Position numbers and translations under genes: made by a program | Notes under the pieces: generated by a model | The model's database searches: none | Seen by the model: only the letters and a program-made list of their open reading frames with translations | Told to the model about the DNA's origin: nothing | In this document: one piece after another, positions 36,915 to 46,339 of the stretch | Position numbering within the stretch: position 1 is the stretch's first letter | Layout of the letters: each line of letters starts with the position of its first letter | Origin: Hominisplanchenecus_A murintestinalis | GTDB lineage: Bacteria > Bacillota > Clostridia > Lachnospirales > Lachnospiraceae | Direction of reading: 5' to 3' | Length of the DNA: 64,000 nucleotides | NCBI RefSeq assembly: GCF_943193015.1 | Contig: NZ_CALPCM010000013.1 | Location: forward strand, 1 to 64,000

Positions 36915-37601
36915 ATGGCAAAAGAAATAAAAATGGCATCAAAAAAATTAAAAGACCCCGGCAGCGCAATTACTCATTTTATCGGCATGATGATGGCGGT
37001 TTTTGCGGCAACCCCGCTTTTGATCAAGGCATTCAGGAATCCTGACCGTCTCCATCTGGTTTCACTTACGATTTTTATCCTGAGTATGATTCTTCTCTAT
37101 GCTGCCAGTACGATTTATCATTCCCTTGATTTATCCGAGCGGGCAAACCGTATTTTACGGAAAATCGACCATATGATGATTTTTATCCTAATTGCAGGAA
37201 CTTACACCCCTGTTTGTCTGATTGTACTGAATAACCGGACAGGATATCTGCTCTGCGCTCTGGTATGGGCGATTGCACTTGTGGGCATCGTAGTAAAAGC
37301 TTGCTGGATTACCTGCCCAAAATGGTTTTCCTCCGTGCTTTACATCGGCATGGGATGGGTATGCGTGCTGGCATTTACCCAGATTGTAAACGCCCTTCCG
37401 CCCGCCGCATTTGGCTGGCTTTTGGCCGGAGGCATTATCTACACGATCGGCGGTGTAATTTACGCCCTGAAGCTGCCTATTTTCAACTCCATGCACCCTT
37501 CCTTCGGCTCTCATGAAATCTTTCATCTGTTCGTGATGGGCGGAAGCATCTGCCACTTCGTGCTGATGTATGCTTTTGTGGCGGGAATGCCGATTGCATA
37601 G
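36915..37601 (+). CDS. Hemolysin III / TrhA-type membrane protein
   Basis: This 228-aa seven-helix protein belongs to the PAQR/hemolysin III family. Conserved features are an N-terminal AITHFIGM, ASTIYHS in helix 2, KIDHMMIF and the terminal HEIFHLFV, whose His residues bind zinc in relatives. In bacteria the family (TrhA, YqfA) affects membrane energetics and fluidity rather than proven hemolysis. The ATG follows AAAGGAAG. A candidate promoter upstream (TTGCAT at 36789, TATAAT at 36810) has a short 15-nt spacer and is uncertain. Confidence 0.9.
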   Translation: MAKEIKMASKKLKDPGSAITHFIGMMMAVFAATPLLIKAFRNPDRLHLVSLTIFILSMILLYAASTIYHSLDLSERANRILRKIDHMMIFILIAGTYTPVCLIVLNNRTGYLLCALVWAIALVGIVVKACWITCPKWFSSVLYIGMGWVCVLAFTQIVNALPPAAFGWLLAGGIIYTIGGVIYALKLPIFNSMHPSFGSHEIFHLFVMGGSICHFVLMYAFVAGMPIA

Positions 37602-37630
37602 AGCTGTTCCTCAGCATTTGTCAAAATGAG

Positions 37631-37734
37631 AAACGGGCGGCTGCAAAACAAGCGATTCCGGCGGCATACAGTACTTATATTTGATTATGTGTACCATATG
37701 CCGCCGGACTCTTGTTTTTACAGCCGCCCGTTTT
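37631..37734. repeat. 104-bp imperfect palindrome between convergent genes
   Basis: Left arm from 37631 (AAACGGGCGGCTG, then CCGGCGGCATA) and right arm to 37734 (TATGCCGCCGG, then CAGCCGCCCGTTTT) pair over about 44 bp with a few mismatches and bulges. A short AT-rich loop separates them. It lies between the stops of the TrhA-like gene and the 817-aa gene and could act as a terminator for both. A U-run follows on the plus strand (TTTTC). Its length far exceeds that of a normal terminator. Confidence 0.75.
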
Positions 37735-37736
37735 CT

Positions 37737-40190
37737 TTATTCCGTAATCGGATCGAGATATGTGATAAACACATTCCCCGCCTCTTCAAACATATCTTTG
37801 CTGTCCTGCAGCCCTGCGTAGGTCAGTTCTTCGTCCCCTTTCTCCAAAAGCCTGGTGTTGTACTCATCATAGCCTCCGATAATCACCACCCCGCCGGGCG
37901 TCTTCGCCAGCACCGGGGTTCCGGCGCTTACAAAATACAGCACCTGCTCCAGTGTACATCCGGTAAGGTCGAGAACCCTCTGGCTCATCTCTGACTGTAT
38001 AACTGCCGCATCCAGCTTATATTCCCGAAACACTTCAGGGAAGGTCTTGACATTCAAATCCAGCTTCGTTTGCTTATTTCCTCTCTCCCATACCATCCTC
38101 TGTTTCCCGTCAACTACAACGCCCAGCATCTCATCTGCCCTGCGGATTGCCTGGTTCGCAGAAGTATAAATACCGTCCAGGTATCCTTTCGCATACACGT
38201 AATAAAGATCCTCGGACTTTTTCTTTGGCTCAAGAATAATCTCTTTCGACCCCTCAAAAATCTGCTGACGGCATTTAATAAGGCGGGGAGGCTCTGCAGC
38301 CTTTAACGCAGTTCCTACTTTCAGGATATGAATTTCCTTTTTCCTTTCCGAAACTGCCGTCGTCAGCCCAAAACTTGTCTCTTCGCTGGCAGCGCTTCCC
38401 ACAATCTGGTCTTCCGGAGCTTCCTGATAGCCGCTTCCTGATTTACGGATGCGTTTAAGGGTCATCAGGCCATCCTTAATCTCTGCTTCGGATACATAAC
38501 AGTCTTTGGGCGCGTAATCTTTCACCGTCTGCCCGGCTTCATTTACAATCAATATCTGATGCATCGGGAAAATTTCGCTTCCTTCATGGCTAAGGTCTAT
38601 CTTTTCGGTATCCGCCAGCCCATAGGCAAGATCCTCTCCTATAAATCCCAGAAATTTTAGTCGCTGACCCTCTCCGCAGGTGATTTTCCGCATCGCATGA
38701 GTTTCCAAATCCATAACTGTAATTGCTGAAGCGTCGTATGGGTCTTTTCCATCCATCCACCCAAACTGCCTTCCCGATGCGGACGCCCCATAGCATCCAT
38801 AGGCCAGCCCCGAAATCACTTTGTCCACCTGCCTGCTCTCCATATTCACAAAATATGCTTCTTCATTGACCAGCAGATAAAAACCATTTCTGTCCTTCGT
38901 CACATATGCCAGGGACTTGACGTCCCGTTTCAACAGGGAAAACGCCTGATTCGTATCCACAAACAGGCATTCTGTCACTACCGAACTCCCTGCATCATAA
39001 TAATAAACCGCCACGCCGGACTCCCCTTCATGGATTCCCCGGTTCATATAACCGCAAACCAGAAAGTACATGCTCCCCTGCTCATCGATATTGACAACCT
39101 GTATATCATTCCGGTTATACATTGACCTGGAATCTAATTTCCCCTCCTGCGCAAAACTAAATACCTGTACCAGTTTATTCCCACTCACATCATAGCTCCA
39201 CAGTGTACCCTCGCGTACAAAGGCAAAGAAGTTATTTTTCAAGTCATTCTTATACGTCACATCGCGTCCGGTAATTCCCAGAATAATACCTTTCTCACTC
39301 AAAATAGACGCTTCCGGATCAAACACTTCGCTGGTATCCCTTTCAAAATCCAGCAGAAGTATCCTGGAGTCCGTATAACGCATCCTGTAATATTCCGATA
39401 CCCGGTACAGCTCCGTGCGGTTGTCCTCGTCAACGGCAGAAATCATATAGTCCAGGACAACCGTGCCTGTATTTTCATTCAGCTCACAGATATTCGGAAC
39501 CGGCGCATAATAAAGCTTTGGTGATATCCCTTTCCAAATCATCTGGGACGTGCTGCTGTGGATATTCACATGTGCAAAAGTGGAATTGTCTGCCTCCGGA
39601 TCCGGCTCCACAAACTCCTCAATATTTAAATCGTTCCCTTCCAGGCAGTTTTGGTAGAAATCGGTGGCAAAATCAATGTATGCCTTCGCATTCAATCCGT
39701 CCTGGCGTATAATCCTGGTATAATAATAAATGTCACGGTTCCCGGAAGTAATTACGATTTTCAGCATATACTCTGTGTTGATCAGGATTTTATTCTGCAA
39801 TTCCAGGGTAGCGGTCACATACTTTTCGCCCTCTTTGATTTTCGTTACTTTTGTATTTTCCATCGAAGTCTTTCCATCGGAGGTAAGCACCTCAAAGCTT
39901 ACGCCGCTCACCTGGCGCTGAAAAGGCTGAATCTGAATCGTGAGCGTCCGCTCACTGCTGATTGGCGTGAGCGCATCACGCATCGCCATTACGTCCATTT
40001 CCTTCACATGGCCGTGCAGGCTGTTCATCTGTGTTTCTTCCTCCAGGACATAGACCAACGGCAGGGACGGCTCCCCCATTTCCTGCGTAGAATCCGGCTT
40101 CCCCCGATTGATAATCCTTCCAAATACAAATACTGCCGCGAAAAATATAAGCAGCAATATTCCTACCCTTATCATTATTTTTTTAACCAT
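37737..40190 (-). CDS. Membrane-anchored extracytoplasmic protein, unknown function (817 aa)
   Basis: An N-terminal basic-hydrophobic segment (KKIMIRVGILLLIFFAAVFVFG) acts as a signal anchor. The rest has no further membrane span and looks extracytoplasmic: a beta-rich central region (about residues 230-560) with short hydrophobic strands, perhaps propeller-like, and a C-terminal domain (about 690-817). That last part (TPVLAKTPGGVVIIGGYDEYN) is reminiscent of C39-like papain folds, but I cannot see a catalytic Cys in the right place. I do not recognise the family. The start has GGGGAGG upstream. It lies 16 nt after the methyltransferase gene and is probably cotranscribed with it. Confidence 0.7.
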   Translation of the reverse strand: MVKKIMIRVGILLLIFFAAVFVFGRIINRGKPDSTQEMGEPSLPLVYVLEEETQMNSLHGHVKEMDVMAMRDALTPISSERTLTIQIQPFQRQVSGVSFEVLTSDGKTSMENTKVTKIKEGEKYVTATLELQNKILINTEYMLKIVITSGNRDIYYYTRIIRQDGLNAKAYIDFATDFYQNCLEGNDLNIEEFVEPDPEADNSTFAHVNIHSSTSQMIWKGISPKLYYAPVPNICELNENTGTVVLDYMISAVDEDNRTELYRVSEYYRMRYTDSRILLLDFERDTSEVFDPEASILSEKGIILGITGRDVTYKNDLKNNFFAFVREGTLWSYDVSGNKLVQVFSFAQEGKLDSRSMYNRNDIQVVNIDEQGSMYFLVCGYMNRGIHEGESGVAVYYYDAGSSVVTECLFVDTNQAFSLLKRDVKSLAYVTKDRNGFYLLVNEEAYFVNMESRQVDKVISGLAYGCYGASASGRQFGWMDGKDPYDASAITVMDLETHAMRKITCGEGQRLKFLGFIGEDLAYGLADTEKIDLSHEGSEIFPMHQILIVNEAGQTVKDYAPKDCYVSEAEIKDGLMTLKRIRKSGSGYQEAPEDQIVGSAASEETSFGLTTAVSERKKEIHILKVGTALKAAEPPRLIKCRQQIFEGSKEIILEPKKKSEDLYYVYAKGYLDGIYTSANQAIRRADEMLGVVVDGKQRMVWERGNKQTKLDLNVKTFPEVFREYKLDAAVIQSEMSQRVLDLTGCTLEQVLYFVSAGTPVLAKTPGGVVIIGGYDEYNTRLLEKGDEELTYAGLQDSKDMFEEAGNVFITYLDPITE

Positions 40191-40206
40191 TCCTGTGTGC
40201 CTCCCC

Positions 40207-41463
40207 TTATGGCTTCAGCAATCTGCCCAGCAGAGGTTCCACCCCCAGGAACTCTGCGCAGGCATCCAGCTTTTCATTTTTCTTTCTGCCTCCTGTCTTT
40301 ACTGCACGGATCAGGATATTTTTCGGCGTATGTTCCATGTCGATGAATTCAAGTATCTGAACCTGATACCCCTGTTCCTCCAGATACCCTGCCCGCAGCG
40401 CGTCCGTGACCAATGCCGCCACCCGCTCTTTGATAAGCCCGTATTTCAACACCGGCTCAAGTACGCTGCTATGTATCTGCGCGTTCAGTTCGTGCTGGCA
40501 GCACGGCACTGACAAAATGACTTTTGCACCCCATTTTACCGCTTTATCCAAAGCGTAATCGCTGGCTGTGTCACACGCATGGAGCGTCACTACCACATCT
40601 ACTGTACCGCCGCTTTCATAGGATGCGATATCCCCCGCCAGAAACGTAAGCTTTTCATAGCCATATTTCTCTGCCAGCTGCCTGCAGCGCTCGATAACTT
40701 CTGTTTTCAAATCCAGGCCTATTACCCGGATATCCAATCCCTGCAGTTCTTTCAGATAATAATACATAGCAAATGTGAGGTAAGATTTTCCACAGCCAAA
40801 ATCAAGAATCGTCAGCTCCCGCCCTTCGTCAAGCTGCGGCCGTACATCCTCAATAAATTCCAGAAAACGGTTAATCTGCCGAAACTTATCATACCGCGCT
40901 TTCACAACTTTCCCTTCCGGCGTCATCACCCCCAAATCCACCAGAAAAGGCACCGCTGTCCCTTCCTCCAGAATATACCGTTTCTGCCTGTCATGGGACA
41001 AGTCCGCTGCACGCCCTTCCTCCTGCCTGCATTTTCTTTTTACTGTGATATTTCCCTTTTTTCCTGCAAGTACAGATATATTTTCTTTCGTAGTAAGCAT
41101 CTGCATCTGCTTAAAATCTTCCCGAAGATGCCGCACCAAAACCTGCACCAGTTCTTCTTTCCTATAGTTCCTGTGCAATTCCTGCTTCCCCAGCTGCTCT
41201 GACGCCTGGAACAGAAGCTCCCCCTTCTGAGCGATAGGGCGTATCTTTATCTTACGGATACCTTCCTTTTTCCTGGCGCCGCTAAGCACGATATACACCA
41301 AATTCCCATTCAGGCACTCATCTAAAATTTTCTGCAATTCTTCCATTCTGCTTTTAAATCTCCCTGTTTCCAAAAGGGCAGACGCCCCGGTAAAATACTT
41401 TTCCTCTATTGTAATGGGTTTGTCCCAAAACCACAACCCGGAAATTAAAATTTTTATAACCAT
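40207..41463 (-). CDS. SAM-dependent methyltransferase (Methyltransf_32-like)
   Basis: This 418-aa protein has a C-terminal class I methyltransferase domain: motif I ILDFGCGKSYLTFAMYY (near residue 215), GLDLKTEVIERC, then LHACDTASDYAL and VPCCQHEL. The last two are typical of the Methyltransf_32/RRNAD1-like group. The N-terminal 190 residues are a family-specific extension. The substrate is unknown, plausibly RNA. The ATG at 41463 follows AAAGGAAC. The longer frame to 41697 overlaps the divergent gene and is rejected. The only 63 nt between the two divergent starts are AT-rich, with overlapping TATAAT-like boxes. Confidence 0.85.
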   Translation of the reverse strand: MVIKILISGLWFWDKPITIEEKYFTGASALLETGRFKSRMEELQKILDECLNGNLVYIVLSGARKKEGIRKIKIRPIAQKGELLFQASEQLGKQELHRNYRKEELVQVLVRHLREDFKQMQMLTTKENISVLAGKKGNITVKRKCRQEEGRAADLSHDRQKRYILEEGTAVPFLVDLGVMTPEGKVVKARYDKFRQINRFLEFIEDVRPQLDEGRELTILDFGCGKSYLTFAMYYYLKELQGLDIRVIGLDLKTEVIERCRQLAEKYGYEKLTFLAGDIASYESGGTVDVVVTLHACDTASDYALDKAVKWGAKVILSVPCCQHELNAQIHSSVLEPVLKYGLIKERVAALVTDALRAGYLEEQGYQVQILEFIDMEHTPKNILIRAVKTGGRKKNEKLDACAEFLGVEPLLGRLLKP

Positions 41464-41526
41464 ATAAGTTCCTTTCTTCCGCCGCGTTTCATATAATATA
41501 TAAAATGCCTGTGAAGGAAAAATCAC

Positions 41527-42219
41527 ATGAATTATCAGGGATATTGCAGATGCGCAGGCTGCCCGGTAAGGCGGCAGGAAATGGAATATGAAATGGGAGG
41601 TGGAAACAGCTATGTACCGGGGTACGGCATGGATATCCAGCCTGAATATGGTACCTGTCCATGTATGGCACAGCCAAGAGGAATGAATATGCCCCAAACA
41701 CGGGACGCCGATATGTGGCAGCCCAGAAATCCGGATAGCTGGCAGCCATCAAACGGAAACACGCTTCCTCCACAGAGGATGCCCGCAGCACAGCCGGCGG
41801 CAAACGGAGAAATGCCCTACTATCAAATGCCGGGATATCCTCAAGCGCTCTGGCAGGAAATGGAAAGCGATAAAGATATGCAAAAGCTAAAAGAAATGTA
41901 TCCGGACGCAGCAAAGGAAATTCTTCCTTATATAGAGGAAGAATGTGACAAAATGGAATATGAAGGCAGCGTCATGTTTGATGAATATCCGGATAGGGTA
42001 ATGATGGGAAAAATACGGAATACTATTTACGATAAAGTAAAAGACAAATATGAACTCCCCGAAGACGGAGATAAGGACGAGGTTCTTGCCATGAACCGTG
42101 AAACCAGAAGGCGCTATCCGCCAAGAAAAAACTGGCTGGGCGATATGATAGACGTCCTGCTGTTCCAGGAAATGCACCGCCGCAGATGCCGTCACAGGAA
42201 CTGCCGCGGATGGCGCTGA
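41527..42219 (+). CDS. Pro/Met/Tyr-rich hypothetical protein with Cys-containing N-terminus
   Basis: In this 230-aa protein, residues 1-110 are low complexity, rich in Pro, Met, Gln, Tyr and Gly, with CRCAGC near the N-terminus and TCPC near residue 44. Residues 110-190 form a compact acidic helical region (YPDAAKEILPYIEEECDKM), and the tail is Arg-rich (HRRRCRHRNCRGW). No transmembrane helix or signal peptide is visible. Composition resembles spore coat or other structural proteins of clostridia, but I recognise no named family. GAAGGAAAA precedes the ATG. It is divergent from the methyltransferase. Confidence 0.65.
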   Translation: MNYQGYCRCAGCPVRRQEMEYEMGGGNSYVPGYGMDIQPEYGTCPCMAQPRGMNMPQTRDADMWQPRNPDSWQPSNGNTLPPQRMPAAQPAANGEMPYYQMPGYPQALWQEMESDKDMQKLKEMYPDAAKEILPYIEEECDKMEYEGSVMFDEYPDRVMMGKIRNTIYDKVKDKYELPEDGDKDEVLAMNRETRRRYPPRKNWLGDMIDVLLFQEMHRRRCRHRNCRGWR

Positions 42220-42248
42220 ACTCCGTAAATATTCATCTATCATCTTCT

Positions 42249-42278
42249 GGCTTTCCCTCACCGCTTCCTGGGAAAGCC
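42249..42278. terminator. Hairpin after the Pro/Met-rich gene
   Basis: GGCTTTCCC (42249-42257) and GGGAAAGCC (42270-42278). No strong U-run follows on the plus strand, so termination is only possible. Confidence 0.4.
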
Positions 42279-42327
42279 AAAAGATTTCTAACGAAATCCT
42301 TTTGAATGAAACTCTGTGAAAAACCAC

Positions 42328-42356
42328 TTCCCAATCCCGCCAAAAAATGCTATGAT
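42328..42356 (+). promoter_or_regulatory. Promoter of gdpP-rplI-dnaB
   Basis: Extended -10 TGCTATGAT (42348-42356) and weak -35 TTCCCA (42328-42333), 17 nt apart, about 75 nt upstream of gdpP. Confidence 0.5.
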
Positions 42357-42431
42357 GAATATAATTGTCCGGCTGTATGGAAACTGCCATACAGTTATAG
42401 ATATACATTCCCGTATACGAGGAGGAGCGGC

Positions 42432-44486
42432 ATGAACGGCAGGAAAAAAGTAAAGTTCAACGGAAAGCTCAAGTCATATATGCAGTGGCCGCTGATTATG
42501 ACGGTCTTTTTAATACTTATGGATTTTTTAGTATACTGCATAGATATAAAAGCAGGATTGGTAGTATCAGCCTTTACGGTAGTCTACCTTATTATCGCGC
42601 TGGTTCTCCTGCTCCACTACAAACCTAACATCATGAATGAAATGATTTATTTCGCCACCCAGTATGGACAAGTACAGAAAAAGCTGCTGGAGGAATTCGA
42701 CATTCCTTATGCGCTGCTGGACTGTGAAGGAAAGCTTATCTGGATGAATTATGAGTTTGGCAGGATTATCGGAAAAGACAAGGCTTACCACAAAAATATC
42801 CAGATTCCGTTTCCTGAAATCGACCCCGGAATGTTACCTTCTAAGCGCAGCCATAATTCTGTAGAAATCACTCACAACGAACGGGACTATCGTGTACAGT
42901 TCCGCAAGATTTCCGTAGAAATCCTGGACAAGTCCGTGGATATTATAGAAATTCCTGAAGGAAGCAGCTATCTGATTGCCATGTATCTTTTTGACAACAC
43001 GGATTTGAATGAATGTCTGCGCGAAAACCAGGCGCAGAAAATGACAGCCGGATTGATTTATCTTGATAATTATGACGAGGCCCTTGACAGCGTAGAGGAA
43101 GTGCGCCGCTCCCTTCTGGTAGCTTTGATTGACAGGAAAATCACAAAATATATTTCCGATTTGGACGGCGTGGTGAAAAAACTTGAAAAAGACAAATATT
43201 TTATTGCCATAAAATACAAGAGCCTGAAAGACCTTGAAGCCTCTCGTTTTTCTCTTCTGGAAGAAGTCAAGACGGTAAATATCGGAAACGAAATGAATGT
43301 AACGTTGAGCATTGGCATTGGCGTTAATGGGAGCGGTTATATCCAGAACTGTGAATTTTCCCGGATTGCCATTGAGATGGCGTTGGGACGGGGCGGCGAC
43401 CAGGCCGTTGTCAAAGACGGAGAAAATATTTCCTACTATGGCGGCAAGTCACAGCAGATGGAAAAGAGTACCCGCGTAAAAGCGAGGGTGAAAGCCCATG
43501 CACTCCGGGAATTTATCGGCGGTAAAGAAAAAGTTGTCATCATGGGACATCAGGTCACGGATATAGATTCCTTTGGCGCGGCAGTCGGCGTCTACTGTGC
43601 CGCGAAAATGCTGGGAAAACACGCGCATATCGTCTTAGGAGACATCAACGGTTCCATCCGCCCCTGGGTAAGTCTTTTCCTGGACAACCCGGATTATGAA
43701 AAGGATATGTTTGTCACCCATGCAGAGGCAAAATCTATTGTAAACAATGATACGGTCGTCGTAGTGGTAGACACAAACAGGCCCAGCATGACAGAATGTG
43801 AGCAGCTGCTCCATATGACGAAGACTATCGTTGTCCTCGACCACCATAGACAGGGCAGTGAAGTAATAAAAAATGCGGTTCTTTCCTATATTGAGCCGTA
43901 TGCCTCCTCCGCCTGTGAAATGATTGCGGAAATCCTGCAGTATTTTTCAGATAATGTACGTCTGAAAAGCCGCGAGGCGGACTGCATCTACGCAGGCATC
44001 ATTATTGATACCAATAACTTTGTCACAAAGACAGGCGTGCGTACTTTCGAAGCTGCCGCGTTTCTGCGCCGCTGCGGGGCAGATGTAACCCGAGTGCGGA
44101 AGATGCTTCGAAACGATATGGCCTCTTATAAGGCAAGAGCTGAAGTCGTACGGCACTCTGAGGTATTCCGGGACTGCTACGCCATCAGCGTCTGCCCGCC
44201 GAACCAGGCGCTCGAAAGTCCTACAGTTGTCGGCGCACAGGCCGCTAACGAACTGCTGAACATCATCGGCGTAAAAGCCTCTTTTGTAATGACTGAATAT
44301 AAGGGCCGGATTTATATCAGCGCCCGCGCCATTGATGAAGTTAATGTCCAGATTATTATGGAACGTATGGGAGGCGGAGGCCACTTAAATATCGCAGGAG
44401 CGCAGCTTGACGGCGTTACCTTAGAAGACGCAAGAACAAAATTAAAAGACACACTTATTAAAATGTCAGAAGAAGGAGCGATTTAA
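42432..44486 (+). CDS. gdpP: Cyclic-di-AMP phosphodiesterase, GdpP type
   Basis: This 684-aa membrane protein hydrolyses c-di-AMP. Two transmembrane helices (about residues 17-62) are followed by a degenerate PAS domain, a degenerate GGDEF domain (about 175-305) and the DHH-DHHA1 catalytic part. That part has GHQVTDIDSFGAA near 373, the DHH triad in VVLDHHRQ near 470 and GGGGHLNIAGA near 647, so catalysis appears intact. The ATG at 42432 follows GAGGAGG; the longer frame to 42306 is untranslated leader. The stop is 1 nt before rplI, in the conserved gdpP-rplI-dnaB arrangement. Confidence 0.94.
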   Translation: MNGRKKVKFNGKLKSYMQWPLIMTVFLILMDFLVYCIDIKAGLVVSAFTVVYLIIALVLLLHYKPNIMNEMIYFATQYGQVQKKLLEEFDIPYALLDCEGKLIWMNYEFGRIIGKDKAYHKNIQIPFPEIDPGMLPSKRSHNSVEITHNERDYRVQFRKISVEILDKSVDIIEIPEGSSYLIAMYLFDNTDLNECLRENQAQKMTAGLIYLDNYDEALDSVEEVRRSLLVALIDRKITKYISDLDGVVKKLEKDKYFIAIKYKSLKDLEASRFSLLEEVKTVNIGNEMNVTLSIGIGVNGSGYIQNCEFSRIAIEMALGRGGDQAVVKDGENISYYGGKSQQMEKSTRVKARVKAHALREFIGGKEKVVIMGHQVTDIDSFGAAVGVYCAAKMLGKHAHIVLGDINGSIRPWVSLFLDNPDYEKDMFVTHAEAKSIVNNDTVVVVVDTNRPSMTECEQLLHMTKTIVVLDHHRQGSEVIKNAVLSYIEPYASSACEMIAEILQYFSDNVRLKSREADCIYAGIIIDTNNFVTKTGVRTFEAAAFLRRCGADVTRVRKMLRNDMASYKARAEVVRHSEVFRDCYAISVCPPNQALESPTVVGAQAANELLNIIGVKASFVMTEYKGRIYISARAIDEVNVQIIMERMGGGGHLNIAGAQLDGVTLEDARTKLKDTLIKMSEEGAI

Positions 44487-44487
44487 A

Positions 44488-44934
44488 ATGAAAGTAATCT
44501 TAATAGAGGATGTAAAATCTCTCGGCAAAAAAGGGGAAACTGTAAATGTAAGCGACGGATATGCCAGAAATGCATTATTCCCAAAAAAGCTTGCTCTGGA
44601 AGCCACACCTCAAAATATCAACGACTTAAAGCTCCAGAAAGCCCATGCAGACAAAGTAGCTCAGAAAGCGCTGGAAGACGCAAAGGCTTTTGCCGCTGAG
44701 ATTGCCACAAAGGAAATCCAGGTAGCCATCAAGGTAGGCGAAGGGGGACGTGCTTTCGGTTCTGTCTCTTCAAAAGAAATATCTGAGGCTGCTAAGGCTC
44801 AGCTCGGATACACTCTGGATAAAAAGAAAATTCTGCTTCCCAATCCACTGAAAGCCTTAGGAACCACCACCGTAGGAATCAAGCTGCACCCGAAGGTGAC
44901 GGCAGAACTGAAAGTTATCGTAAAGGAAGCTTAA
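44488..44934 (+). CDS. rplI: 50S ribosomal protein L9
   Basis: This 148-aa protein starts MKVILIEDVKSLGKKGE and contains VSDGYARNALFPKKLA, the L9 N-terminal rRNA-binding domain. The central helix and C-terminal domain are complete. AAGGAG is embedded in the end of gdpP. Confidence 0.97.
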   Translation: MKVILIEDVKSLGKKGETVNVSDGYARNALFPKKLALEATPQNINDLKLQKAHADKVAQKALEDAKAFAAEIATKEIQVAIKVGEGGRAFGSVSSKEISEAAKAQLGYTLDKKKILLPNPLKALGTTTVGIKLHPKVTAELKVIVKEA

Positions 44935-44937
44935 GTC

Positions 44938-46266
44938 ATGGAAGAAGCACTGATTAAACGGGTACTTCCCCACAGCCCGGAGGCGGAACAGTCTGTAATT
45001 GGCTCCATGCTTATGGACAGGGAAGCGATTATGGCTGCTTCCGAGATCATTGACAGCGCAGACTTTTACCAGCATCAGTACGGAATCCTATTTGAGACGA
45101 TGCTGGAACTGTATAACGAGGGAACGCCTGTAGATTTAATCACTCTGCAGGACAGGCTGCGTGAGAAGGATGTACCGCCGGAAATCAGCAGCTTGGAATT
45201 CGCCAAAGATTTGCTCAGCTCTGTGTATACTTCTACCAATGTGCGGCAATATGCACAGATTGTATATGAGAAGTCCATACTCCGCAAATTAATCAAGGAG
45301 TCTGAGGAAACTGCCAACATCTGCTATCTGGGCAAAGAGCGGGTGGACGACATTATGGAGGACACGGAAAAGAGAATTTTTTCCCTGCTCCAAAAAAGAA
45401 ACACCGGAGATTTCGTTCCCATCAAAGACGTTGTCCTGAACGCCCTGGATAAAATAGAACTTGCCTCAAAGAACCGCGGCAGCGTTACGGGGATTCCTAC
45501 AGGATTTATCGATTTAGATTATAAAACTTCCGGTATGCAGCCTTCCGATTTGATTCTCATTGCCGCCCGTCCCTCAATGGGAAAGACCGCGTTTGTTCTG
45601 AATATTGCGCAGCACATGGCGTTTAAAAATGACGTGACCGCAGCGATTTTCAGTTTGGAAATGTCCAAGGAACAGCTGGTCAACCGACTGTTCTCCCTGG
45701 AATCAAAAGTAGATTCTCAATCTATCCGAACCGGAAACCTGAGTGACGATGACTGGGCGAAGCTTATTGAAAGCGCCGGAATCATTGGCAAATCAAACCT
45801 GATTATTGACGATACTCCCGGTATCTCCGTAAGTGAACTGCGCTCCAAATGCCGGAAATATAAACTGGAACATAACCTGGGTATTATTATCATTGACTAC
45901 CTTCAGCTCATGACCGGAAGCAAGCGTTCAGACTCCAGGCAACAGGAAATCTCCGATATTTCCCGCTCCTTAAAGGAAGTCGCCCGTGAGCTAAGCGTTC
46001 CGGTTATTGCCCTTTCCCAGCTCAGCCGTGCAGTTGAACAGCGTCCTGACCACCGCCCTATGCTCTCCGATTTGCGTGAATCCGGCGCCATTGAGCAGGA
46101 CGCAGATGTCGTAATGTTCATTTACCGCGACGACTACTACAACAAAGACAGCGAAAAGAAAAATATTGCGGAAATCATCATTGCCAAACAGAGAAACGGC
46201 CCGATTGGAACTGTAGAACTGGTTTGGCTGCCTAATTATACAAAATTTGCAAATATGCAGAAGTAA
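44938..46266 (+). CDS. dnaB: Replicative DNA helicase
   Basis: This 442-aa hexameric helicase unwinds DNA ahead of the replication fork. It has an N-terminal primase-interacting domain (PHSPEAEQSVIGSML) and a RecA-like core with Walker A ARPSMGKTAF near residue 210, Walker B LGIIIIDYLQLM, and DIRESGAIEQDAD-like motif 4 (here DLRESGAIEQDAD). AAGGAAG lies upstream, 3 nt after rplI. A bidirectional terminator follows. Confidence 0.97.
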   Translation: MEEALIKRVLPHSPEAEQSVIGSMLMDREAIMAASEIIDSADFYQHQYGILFETMLELYNEGTPVDLITLQDRLREKDVPPEISSLEFAKDLLSSVYTSTNVRQYAQIVYEKSILRKLIKESEETANICYLGKERVDDIMEDTEKRIFSLLQKRNTGDFVPIKDVVLNALDKIELASKNRGSVTGIPTGFIDLDYKTSGMQPSDLILIAARPSMGKTAFVLNIAQHMAFKNDVTAAIFSLEMSKEQLVNRLFSLESKVDSQSIRTGNLSDDDWAKLIESAGIIGKSNLIIDDTPGISVSELRSKCRKYKLEHNLGIIIIDYLQLMTGSKRSDSRQQEISDISRSLKEVARELSVPVIALSQLSRAVEQRPDHRPMLSDLRESGAIEQDADVVMFIYRDDYYNKDSEKKNIAEIIIAKQRNGPIGTVELVWLPNYTKFANMQK

Positions 46267-46274
46267 TCCTATAT

Positions 46275-46325
46275 AAAAAAGAGCTGCCGGCAAATGATAT
46301 CATTTACCGACGGCTTCTTTTATTG
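46275..46325. terminator. Bidirectional terminator between dnaB and ahcY
   Basis: GAGCTGCCGG pairs imperfectly with CCGACGGCTTC around the palindrome AAATGATATCATTT. A TTTT run follows on the plus strand and TTTTTT on the minus strand. Confidence 0.75.
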
Positions 46326-46339
46326 CTCCAAACAGATTT

